In this document: one piece after another, positions 1 to 7,900 of the stretch
How the letters are laid out: every line of letters begins with the position of its first letter
Position numbering within the stretch: position 1 is the first letter of the stretch
Origin: JBAXQQ01 sp037131695
Lineage (GTDB): Bacteria > Armatimonadota > Hebobacteria > CAIYQO01
Assembly (NCBI GenBank): GCA_964638715.1
Contig: CAZWZF010000048.1
Location: 1-38,195, forward strand
Reading direction: 5' to 3'
DNA: 38,195 bases
Translations under genes and position numbers: made by a program
Notes under the pieces: model-generated
Told to the model about the DNA's origin: nothing
The model's input: the letters and a program-made list of their open reading frames with translations, nothing else
The model's database searches: none

Positions 1-45
1 AATGGATATTTCTTAAAAATTAAATTTCCATTCCAGAAATGTGTA

Positions 46-183
46 TAAGGGTGAGAGCATCGCTGTGGGTAGGAATCCCGCACGTAATCTACGCTCTGTA
101 AGAGCATAATTCCTATTTATGAGGAATTATAACCCACAAGGCGTAAAAATTATCCTATAATCAGACTATTAGTTACACCCTTA
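46..183 (+). ncRNA. Candidate structured RNA, unclassified (HEARO/omega-RNA-like?)
   Basis: No long ORF explains this stretch, but it has dense complementarity. TAAGGGTG (46-53) pairs with CACCCTTA (176-183) as an outer helix. TGTGGGT (64-70) pairs with ACCCACA (132-138). GCTCT (93-97) pairs with AGAGC (101-105). ATAATTCC (106-113) pairs with GGAATTAT (123-130). TACGC (90-94) can pair with GCGTA (141-145) as a pseudoknot. Two helices have competitors: TGTGGG (64-69) can instead pair with CCCGCA (77-82, one G-U), and AGAGC (54-58) can also take GCTCT (93-97). Nested helices plus a pseudoknot resemble mobile-element guide RNAs such as HEARO/omega-RNA, but I cannot confirm a family and see no IscB or TnpB gene here. 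Strand is inferred from the folding. Confidence 0.45.
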
Positions 184-339
184 CCTAAATGACTTTAAAA
201 TTTCTACTAACAAAGTTATCCACAATGGTGATGTCAGGAGAAATACAATGTGAAATTTCCAATCATTGTTACTTTCTTTTATCATTCCGGCAATCATAAT
301 TCTTGTAAAGACTATAATATCAATCCAAAATGCCATTAA

Positions 340-537
340 AGATTTTACAGTTCTTTTGGTGCTGGCGGTGGGCCGATATCGCAAATTGGTCTTTCTGCTG
401 ATGGCAAAGCGATAGACATTAACAACTATCCGCTATTATATTTCGGGCAATCGTCGACGGGTGTCGGTGTTGTCAGTTATGCGGAAAGCGGGCAGGATAT
501 AGGTGATTATCTTGTGCAAGGTGAATTGATGATGTAA
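340..537 (+). pseudogene. 3' remnant of a protein-coding gene
   Basis: An open frame runs from just after a stop at 337-339 to TAA at 535-537. It encodes about 65 residues (SSFGAGGGPISQIGLSADGK, continuing to GDYLVQGELMM) with no usable start codon. Composition is coding-like and richer in GC than the sequence to its left, and a strong hairpin follows the stop, so this looks like a genuine C-terminal end whose 5' part is gone. Family not recognised. An AT-rich minus-strand frame at 181-384 (hydrophobic C-terminal-like peptide) meets it at about 345, suggesting a rearrangement junction there. Confidence 0.45.
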
Positions 538-545
538 TTCATTAC

Positions 546-572
546 GGAGCGCCTGCTTCCAGCCGGCGCTCC
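546..572 (+). terminator. Hairpin terminator after the gene remnant
   Basis: GGAGCGCC (546-553) and GGCGCTCC (565-572) form a perfect 8-bp GC-rich stem with an 11-nt loop, 8 bases after the remnant's stop codon. There is no clear U-tract, so efficiency as an intrinsic terminator is uncertain. Confidence 0.55.
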
Positions 573-588
573 ATGGGTGGGATAATGC

Positions 589-617
589 TTGATTAGGTGG
601 TGGTATGTTTGTATAAT
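589..617 (+). promoter_or_regulatory. Sigma70-type promoter of the desaturase gene
   Basis: TTGATT (589-594), a 17-base spacer and a perfect TATAAT (612-617). It lies about 70 bases upstream of the desaturase start, after the preceding hairpin. Assignment is from consensus match only. Confidence 0.5.
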
Positions 618-684
618 TGTGGTATGGAAATTTGATAGTGAGTCGTAATTTTACGTATGTCCCCGAATAAATTTGGAGCAATTA

Positions 685-1716
685 ATGAATTCATCAAATG
701 ATGTTCGTATTAACTGGTATCATTCACCCATTGATAAAGATGTGTTGCGCTCGCTTACGGCACGAAGCGATTGGAAGGCGTTTGCGCAGATTCTTCCTCA
801 GTTGCTGCTGACGGCGGCGACGGCTGTGGGGGCATATTTAGCCTGGCTGCATTTATCATGGCCGTTAGTGGTGCTGGCATTATATCTTCATGCTACGGTA
901 TATTCTTTTCTGGGACTTTCCGGCGCTGGGCACGAGTTGTGTCACGGTACGCCATTTAAAACACGATTCTGGAACGAGTTTTTCCTTAAATTAGTTGCTT
1001 TTCTCAGTTATACGAATTACATACACTTTCGCGCCAGTCATAACGGACACCATAAATGGACAGTGCATAAAGGTATTGATTTAGAGGTGGTATTGCCGAT
1101 TGCCATCAATAAACGCGATATATTTTGGATGCTTACTTTTAATATTATGGCGTTGAAGTTTATCCTGCAAATGACATTTCGCCATGCTTGCGGCATTATC
1201 AAAGGAGAATGGGAAGAGCGCATATTTCCAGAGACTGATAAGGAAAATCGCCGAAAACTGCGGGATTGGGCGCGTATTATCCTGGTTGGGCATTTACTGC
1301 TGGCAGCGGCTTTCATCTATTTCAAACTATGGCCATTGTTGTTTATAGTCACCCTGGCGCCATTTTATGGCGGTTGGCTTAACTTCCTATGTGGTTTCAC
1401 CCAGCATGTCGGCCTGTCACCGAGTGTCCCCGACTTTCGTCTCTGCTGCCGAACAGTAATCCTCAGCCGTCTTACACGATTTTTTTACTGGCACATGAAT
1501 TATCATATTGAACACCACATGTACGCTGCGGTGCCATTCTATAACCTGCGCCACTTGCGCAAAGCAATCGAGGCAGATTTACCACCAGCCTATCCTGGAC
1601 TATTGGCTGCCTGGCGCGAAATCATTCCCATCATGCGAAAACAGAAAGAAGACCCAACATACGTTTTCGTGCCACCGTTACCGGGTGAGAAAGCTGAGAT
1701 AGATATTATTTTGTAG
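685..1716 (+). CDS. Membrane fatty-acid desaturase
   Basis: Predicted 343-aa integral membrane di-iron desaturase that would introduce a double bond into an acyl chain (or act on a related lipid). The three histidine boxes are visible: HELCH at 83-87, HNGHH at 119-123 and HIEHH at 274-278. They are separated by hydrophobic segments (about residues 30-75, 140-165 and 200-235), the usual topology with the boxes facing the cytoplasm. The ATG at 685 is preferred over the in-frame TTG at 673 because GGAG at 675-678 sits six bases before it. The gene is monocistronic behind its own promoter. Regiospecificity and substrate (phospholipid acyl chain, carotenoid or other) cannot be read from the sequence. 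Confidence 0.85.
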   Translation: MNSSNDVRINWYHSPIDKDVLRSLTARSDWKAFAQILPQLLLTAATAVGAYLAWLHLSWPLVVLALYLHATVYSFLGLSGAGHELCHGTPFKTRFWNEFFLKLVAFLSYTNYIHFRASHNGHHKWTVHKGIDLEVVLPIAINKRDIFWMLTFNIMALKFILQMTFRHACGIIKGEWEERIFPETDKENRRKLRDWARIILVGHLLLAAAFIYFKLWPLLFIVTLAPFYGGWLNFLCGFTQHVGLSPSVPDFRLCCRTVILSRLTRFFYWHMNYHIEHHMYAAVPFYNLRHLRKAIEADLPPAYPGLLAAWREIIPIMRKQKEDPTYVFVPPLPGEKAEIDIIL

Positions 1717-1739
1717 TAAGAATATTTAAAAAGGATAAT

Positions 1740-2093
1740 ATGACATATAATAATATCGTGAAAATTCAAAAAGAAGTTTGTGATAGGTATGGTTCTCCTT
1801 ATATTGAATCACAACCTTTGTTGATGGTAGGTATTTCTTTAAATGTTAGAAGTGGACTACTTCCTATAAATGGGTTACGTCATCCACTCGAAGGAAAAAC
1901 GAGTGGATGGTATATTTGGGCAGGTGATAAATTGTTAGATGATCCTAATTTTTTTGTACCAATTCATTTTAAACATTTAATAGATTGGTGTCCAAATGTT
2001 CTTCCTTATATTTGTTTAGCTCCAGGTTGGCGTTTTCTAATCGCTGGTGAGTATGTAGATGTATGGGAAGATAAATCGTTGATCAACATCTAA
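1740..2093 (+). CDS. Small protein, possibly Imm33 (DUF2185)-like
   Basis: 117-aa soluble protein, ATG preceded by AAAAAGGATAAT (ribosome site AAGGA). The C-terminal half has a recognisable pattern: SGWYIWAGDKL, DDPNFFVPIHFKHL, CPNVLPYICLAPGWRFLIAG and DVWED. This resembles small proteins annotated as immunity protein Imm33 (DUF2185) or relatives that protect against polymorphic toxins. I recall the pattern but cannot verify it, and no toxin gene is next to it. It is more AT-rich than the desaturase upstream and has no terminator of its own that I can see, so it may be an orphan accessory gene gained separately. Function otherwise unknown. Confidence 0.6.
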   Translation: MTYNNIVKIQKEVCDRYGSPYIESQPLLMVGISLNVRSGLLPINGLRHPLEGKTSGWYIWAGDKLLDDPNFFVPIHFKHLIDWCPNVLPYICLAPGWRFLIAGEYVDVWEDKSLINI

Positions 2094-2390
2094 AGGTATT
2101 AGTTTTGATTAAATATCATTTAACCATTTTATTATTACTTCTTGGTGAAAATGGTTAAGATTGCTCGAGAAAACTATGAAAGAATCTTGAGAATTGTGAA
2201 ATATCTTTGTAATATCAAACATAGTGCCAATTCAGCCGCGCTCCCGCGCCTTTCCATACGGTGACTTTCATTTTCAGCTTTTCTTTTTATTTTTTGTGCC
2301 GCAGTTATTGTAACTTGGGGCATGCCGGATTTTTTGGCGTTGTTTTATTGATTAGGAATTATCTTGATTGCTGTAAATGAAGGATAATGT
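2094..2390. other. Intergenic spacer, AT-rich
   Basis: 297 bases with no ORF I trust. A minus-strand micro-ORF near 2215-2270 (product starting MKVTVWKGAGARLNWHYV) is too short to call. AAGGA at 2380-2384 is the likely ribosome site of the following gene. Confidence 0.5.
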
Positions 2391-3449
2391 TTGGGTGGTT
2401 GGAATAATTATATTATGAAAAATTGCCTGCGGAATATATACGATAATCCTTCTGTTGGCGGGGTATTTTACTCCGCTAATGGCGCACTTACCGGCAGTGC
2501 CCGGCTTAACGCGATGCCAAATTGGGATTGGACGCCGGTGCGGACTAACTGGGCAGGGGGCGGGGTTACCACCTGCATGTTTGCCCAGGCGATGGGATGT
2601 GAGCCTGATATGCTGGATGGCAAGCCGTGGATAAAGAAATTGATTCATGACCCGGCGCAGGTACAGGATATCGGGATCCCGGATATTTACGATGGTTGGC
2701 CGGGGAATGTTTTGTGCAGCATGATTGAACAGCTTTCATCTTTATCGATAGGAGAGTTAATCCGCTGTCCCGACATACAATCGCCACTGGGGATTGCTGA
2801 ATTAATGTGGGATGATTCGTTCTACACCGCGTTTTATGAGTATCCCGATGCAATTCATTCACTTCTCAACAAGATAACGCAATACCAGATTGCCTATATC
2901 AAAGAGTTTAACCGGCTAATTGGTTCGCGTCTTAATCCTTGCGGTTTCCCGTGTATCTGGGCAGAAGGTGAAGGCGCGATGATTGCGGACGACACCATGT
3001 CGCTGTTGTCGCCGATGATGCATGCGGAATTCAGTGTGCCGTATATCAATCGTATTGCTGATGCCTGTGGTCCAATTTATTATCATTCCTGCACCTGGAA
3101 CGAGAAATATTTCGAGAATATTCACAGTATCCGCAATGTCAAGTCATATAATTGGAATCCGGGTGATTCTATAGATTTCGGGATAATTGCCCGCGAATTC
3201 GGGGGTAAGGCGCTCATTACTCCGCATTTGGTAATTGATATGCATCGCGAGAAAGGCGCACTTGCATGGGGTAAAAGTTTCGCCGATGAATTCGAATTCT
3301 TCCGCTACCTGGTAGAAAGCACTCCAGAAGATGCCGCAATCTATTTCTGGTTCAGCAATATTGTCCAGAAAGGCGATATCATTGAGCGTATATACGACTA
3401 TTTGCATGACCGCGGCAGCACCCCGCAAGCCCGGGGATTTGCCGTTTAG
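2391..3449 (+). CDS. Uroporphyrinogen decarboxylase (UroD)-fold protein, methyltransferase-like
   Basis: 352-aa protein of the URO-D superfamily, which includes HemE and the corrinoid methyltransferases MtaA, MtbA and CmuA. Seen: HSCTW around residue 225, where UroD-type methyltransferases have HsCG zinc-site residues; a following strand ending SIDFGIIAREFGGKALITPH, where the family carries the inner-barrel strand; and the closing helix IIERIYDYL. It lacks HemE-type N-terminal arginine motifs, so it is more likely a methyl- or one-carbon-handling homologue. The TTG at 2391 is six bases after AAGGA; the ATG at 2415 lacks a clear ribosome site, so TTG is favoured. Its stop overlaps the convergent patatin gene by four bases. 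The free-standing corrinoid protein at 17454-18086 is a possible partner (inference). Confidence 0.7.
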   Translation: MGGWNNYIMKNCLRNIYDNPSVGGVFYSANGALTGSARLNAMPNWDWTPVRTNWAGGGVTTCMFAQAMGCEPDMLDGKPWIKKLIHDPAQVQDIGIPDIYDGWPGNVLCSMIEQLSSLSIGELIRCPDIQSPLGIAELMWDDSFYTAFYEYPDAIHSLLNKITQYQIAYIKEFNRLIGSRLNPCGFPCIWAEGEGAMIADDTMSLLSPMMHAEFSVPYINRIADACGPIYYHSCTWNEKYFENIHSIRNVKSYNWNPGDSIDFGIIAREFGGKALITPHLVIDMHREKGALAWGKSFADEFEFFRYLVESTPEDAAIYFWFSNIVQKGDIIERIYDYLHDRGSTPQARGFAV

Positions 3450-4321
3450 TGGTTGTTTCGATATTTGTGCAATATATTACGTTCCCACCAGCTTTTAGGG
3501 GAATCGCGTTCTTCATTTTCTGCTAATGTTAGTTGTTCCTGTTTCTCAATTCGTTCCTTTAATTCGCCTATCCGTGATGCCGCATATTGATTTCCGAGGT
3601 TGCGCAAATCTTTCACCATGGCAAAATCAAACCATTTATAGATTTCTACCGGCGGGGTAAAACAGAAATCGCAATAAGCAATCTGTCCGAATACCCGATC
3701 TTTTTCGATGATTTCCAAAGCGCGTCCTGCTACCAATAGTCGACTGAGGCGTCCGCGCTGCTGAACAGGCGTCAGCGGTGATAGGCAATATAGTGAAGAA
3801 CCGATTATAAAATCTATCTCCCGTGCCCGCAAAAGATCGGACGGCAGGTTGCAAACCAGTCCGCCATCAACCAGAAAGTGCTCACTAACTTGTTGTATGG
3901 GGAATACACCGGGATAGGCGCAGGATGCAAGTACCGCCGCAACCGGATCACCGGAGTCAAGAACCACCATTTTACCGGTGATAATATCAGTAGCCACGCA
4001 GAAAAAAGGAGTATCAAGTTCAGAAAAGTTTCGACCTGCTACTTGTGTTGCCAGAGATTCACGAATGTCATTGAAAATGCCATCAACTGTTTTAAGAACT
4101 AACCCGTGATTTGGATGTATCACCCCGCGTTCTGTTAATTCCTGGAGAAAGCCTTCAATTGCCTCCATACCACCGGCGGCATAAAGCAATCCAATTAATG
4201 CCCCAGCAGATGTGCCGCCGATGCAGTCAAGATGGATATCTTGCTGGCTAAGCACATCAAGGATGCCGATATGCGCGCCACCCAATGCGCCGCCGCCGCT
4301 TAATGCCAATCCAATTGTCAT
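3446..4321 (-). CDS. Patatin-like phospholipase (RssA/YlbK type)
   Basis: 291-aa patatin-domain serine hydrolase predicted to cleave acyl esters of phospholipids through a Ser-Asp dyad. The oxyanion loop GLALSGGGALGGAHIG opens the protein (residues 3-18), the nucleophile elbow GTSAG follows near residues 36-40, and DGG near residue 152 supplies the catalytic Asp. The C-terminal region (residues 225-291) is charged and helical. There is no signal peptide, so a cytoplasmic or membrane-surface role is likely. The ATG is preceded on the minus strand by AAAGGAGATGAT. It converges on the UroD-like gene with a four-base overlap at the stops. Confidence 0.88.
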   Translation of the reverse strand: MTIGLALSGGGALGGAHIGILDVLSQQDIHLDCIGGTSAGALIGLLYAAGGMEAIEGFLQELTERGVIHPNHGLVLKTVDGIFNDIRESLATQVAGRNFSELDTPFFCVATDIITGKMVVLDSGDPVAAVLASCAYPGVFPIQQVSEHFLVDGGLVCNLPSDLLRAREIDFIIGSSLYCLSPLTPVQQRGRLSRLLVAGRALEIIEKDRVFGQIAYCDFCFTPPVEIYKWFDFAMVKDLRNLGNQYAASRIGELKERIEKQEQLTLAENEERDSPKSWWERNILHKYRNNH

Positions 4322-4383
4322 ATCATCTCCTTTTATCCAATCTTCATTGTACCATTTTATTCTTGCATTAAACTTGCTATCAG

Positions 4384-4491
4384 CATGACAAAGTAACTGA
4401 TATCAGTGCCAGGCTGATCGAGAATAACCTGAAACTCGAACTGATCCTTAAATTTATAAGTCAAATTGTCGATTTTGATAGCGTTAACTAA
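4384..4491 (+). pseudogene. Short coding-like relic
   Basis: An open frame without a start codon reads VTDISARLIENNLKLELILK then FISQIVDFDSVN and ends at TAA (4489-4491). The amphipathic pattern looks protein-like and lies in an otherwise non-coding 600-base spacer, so it may be a decayed gene end. Family unknown; chance is a real alternative. Confidence 0.25.
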
Positions 4492-4596
4492 TAGTTACCC
4501 CATATTCTACAAAAGTATACAAACACATTATTTCATTTTTACAACAATATTTCAACAGCAGAAAGTAGTTTACAACATGGATGAAGTTTTGCCTGT

Positions 4597-4820
4597 AGAG
4601 GGGTAAAACTTTCAATTTTCTAAAGTTTTAACACGGTGGGACAGACACCTTCGTGGCTTCGCCACTCGGTGTCAGTCCCTGATAGCGTTCTTCCCCTCTC
4701 CAACCGGGGAGGAGATTGAGGGGAGGGGCTTTTAAGGTGCCAATCTATAATTTAGAAAAATGGTTTTGTAAAATATCTAAATATTTTATTTTTATAAATC
4801 CTGTAAATCGATGTTAAAAA
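4597..4820. repeat. Composite intergenic repeat region
   Basis: A patchwork of short repeats. A 47-base palindromic unit (listed separately) is followed by CCCCTCTCC and GAGGGGAGGGG arms (about 4695-4729) like the GC-rich palindromes at 36.2 kb. Then come GGTTTTGTAAAA, resembling the terminal repeat of the elements at 19.6 and 36.2 kb, and AATCCTGTAAATCGATGTTAAAA (4797-4819), nearly identical to one arm of the inverted repeat at 27782-27803. The mixture suggests an old insertion hotspot. Confidence 0.5.
4637..4683. repeat. Dispersed palindromic repeat, copy 1
   Basis: The unit has outer arms GGGACAGACACC and GGTGTCAGTCCC, with an inner hairpin TGGC-TTC-GCCA. It recurs at 19647-19693 with only two differences in 47 bases. 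Each arm carries one mismatched A at the same position. Outside the 47 bases the copies diverge. Confidence 0.8.
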
Positions 4821-4855
4821 AATCAAAAAATGTTTTCTAACTCACTGAAACCAGT

Positions 4856-4861
4856 TATAAT
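4856..4861 (+). promoter_or_regulatory. Probable -10 element of the large secreted-protein gene
   Basis: Perfect TATAAT 54 bases before the ATG at 4915. The matching -35 (TTTTCT at 4833-4838, 17-base spacer) is weak. Confidence 0.4.
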
Positions 4862-4914
4862 GGTGCCACCTTTATTATCTGAAACGTTCCTATCATGCTA
4901 ACGGGGGTATTCCT

Positions 4915-7900
4915 ATGCGTATTATCAGTATATTGGCAGCATTATGCTGCTTATTAAGCAGTGCTGTTATCGGAGAAGAACCGGCATCTGCGCAATTCGC
5001 TACTTCGTCAGGTCGGCAGGTTTTCTGGCGCGGCGAGGCGGTGGGACTTTCCTTATCGTTGCCGCTCTCTGCGCCGCATGAAATTACACTGGCAGTATGT
5101 AAAAACAGTGGCGAAGAAAAGTTGCTGTATCGCGGAATAATGCCGGTATTGAATGGCAAGGGAACCCTTCATCTGCTGGTGCCTACCGATCGGCTTGGTG
5201 CGGGTATTTATACGTTTACCGCAAATATAAAAGATACTAAAGCTGTGGGATTGACGACAAGTATAACATTGCGTGAATCTACAGTAACATCGCCGGGGAT
5301 GATTATTGACGAATCAAGCAGCAATATTTCCGCGAGTTCGAAAATTGCCCGCCAGACCGGTATGATTAATTTCATGACTGATGGGCGTTTCAATGTGACA
5401 GATAAGCACATGTCGGAAAACACTGATCAGTTAAACACCATTTTTGATAAATTCGCTGATCAGCAGATGCTTTTCTGGAACCAGGATGCCAGTCGTCCTT
5501 TCAGCTTTTACCCCCCGCACTCCACTGATAATACTGACGGTGAATATCTGCGCCGCATGATAATTGGCAACACGGTGATGATGCGTTATCCTTCATTCGC
5601 CGGACAGCTTTTTGATTATGACCCAACCGGGTTTATTGGGCATTACAATGGCTTAGTTACTTATTGGGGATGGGGCAATGATACCTTGCGCCAAGGATTG
5701 AAAAGCTACCTGGAAGCAGATGAAAAAGCATTATATGATAATTTTCGCAAACTGACGGGGAAAGAACCACTCACTGCCGCAGAATCGCTGCAACTCGCAG
5801 TAGCATTGCATGTACCAGAAGCGATGGGTTATATCGACCTTCCAAGTCGCCGATGGGCTGAACAAATAGCTGCACGCGGTTTGCCGATGGAACCGGCACA
5901 GTTGGCTAAACTGAAAGAGCGGGCTTTTGCCTGGTATGGCTATTTGATGACGTTAAATCAGCGGCGTTACGCAAATTATGTTCCTGCACTTCGTGCTATT
6001 GATCCTACATTGACTTTTTCAACAAGCAATACTATAAATCACAGCAGGCCACGTGATGGCGCATATCATGCGGCATCTTATCAGCCGCTTGATTTTCGTT
6101 ATGTGGCGGTATGGGACGACCAGGGTGGAGCACCAGAGCATATTTACGAAACAGCATTAGCTGCCACATTGTTGAATGCCAACCGTGCTTCCAACCAGCC
6201 GTTATGGATAGACACTGTCTTTGGACTACAGAACGGCAATCATTTCCGAAATGCCATTCTGCTTGCAGGTAGAGGAGCGCAAGGAACAGGTTACGCAATG
6301 GAAATGGGGTCTAATCTTACGGGACCAGCGTCTAATGCATTGAAGACGAATGAACCGATGAACCAGGAAATAGCACAAACCGGCAAGTTTTTTGAGCGTT
6401 TTGGCGGACTTTTTGCAAATGCGCAACGTGCTCCGAAACTTGGGCTGCTGTATTCAAAACAGCAATGTATAATTACGCCATATTCCCAGTCCTATGTAGA
6501 CGGTATGGTGAAGGCGATATACCTGCTTTCACATATTGGCTTGCCGCCAGAACTTATTACCGAAGAGATGTTGGAAAAAGGTGTCCCGGAAGGAATTGAC
6601 GCAATCGTAGTGTTGCGGCAATCTGAAAGCCTGCCGCAACAGTCAGCTAAAGGACTCAAAGATTTTGCAGCACGCGGTGGGCGGGTTATTGCCGATGCTA
6701 ACAGTACAGTAAATTGGGATTATCTTGAACGTTCTTCTGCGCTTGATTTGCCATTTTTCGACCTTGGCCATCCATATAATGCCGCCACGGCATATAATCG
6801 CCAGGATGCGACTATCGGAGAAATACGCGCGTTGGCTGCGCAGCGCTGTCCGCAATTACGCGCATTGCTGCAAGGCACCATCAGCCAATTACCGCTTGAT
6901 GCTACTAACCCCGATGTAGCGGTCAGCACACTGCAGGGTGGGGCAGGGCAATTCGTTGCCGTGGCAAACGACAGTATGCTGGATTTTTCGGCGATGTTCA
7001 CCAAGGAACAGCAAAGCACGCTTGATTATCAACGGCTTTTTGTCGGTCATGGCATTGGTGCTATTGGCAGTTGGATGCCATTGAAAACAGAATTGCTGCT
7101 CAGTCCGGCATTGGGACAGAATACGGCTGTTTATGATTTATTTACAATGTCTCGCTTGCCAGTTACCCGCAAAGGCGGTGCACGAATTATCCCATGTGAC
7201 ATGACTGGCGCTCCCGGACGTTTGCTGGCTGTTTATCCTGTTGCAGTAGGAAATGGAAAGTTGGAAGCATTGCAAACGGTGAATGCTGGTGATTCGATAG
7301 CATTTGAATATCGCGCCGCTGATATCGTTGGCAAGCCGGTGGAAGCTGTGGTGCCGGTTAAGATTAGCATGATGGCGCCGGATGGTTCACAGAAAATTAC
7401 ACTATATCGCGCTACCGATGCGCAAGGTATTCTCCGTGGCAATATTCCTACAGGAGCTTGCGATGTGTCAGGCACATATACTTTGCAGGTTCAACAGTTG
7501 TTGGATGGCGGAAGTACAGCATTGCCTGTTAAATTGAAAGTTGGCAGTTTTCCAACTGCAATAGTTCTACAGGGTGCCCAGGTGCGCGACCCGCAAACTA
7601 TAAAACAATTTTTTGCCAGCAAGCCGGAAATAGTAATTCCTGTTTTTGATAATACACTGCTTTCGATTGCGAAAACACTGGCAGCGGGTTTGGTAAAACA
7701 GGGAGTAGCTGCACGTGTTTGGGAAAATCCTCCGGTGGTGAATTATACATTGGGTTATGCTGTTAGTGATGAAGAACGTCCGAACAACGAGAAGGTATTG
7801 CGCGGTGAGGCGATTGGCGATGTTCAGTTCCGCAACATGGTCAATCATGTAAATGGCAACTTTTATGGTTCAGCAATGACCGGATATCGGTATGGCAAGC

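Noticed and set aside
216..224. TTATCCACA, an exact DnaA box
   Set aside because: A single box without clustered neighbours or an AT-rich unwinding element; not evidence for an origin.
436..681. 81-aa minus-strand frame
   Set aside because: Runs over the remnant's terminator hairpin and promoter region and lacks coding character; the plus-strand remnant fits better.
2215..2270. Minus-strand 18-codon frame (MKVTVWKGAG...)
   Set aside because: Too short and without a ribosome site or family signal.
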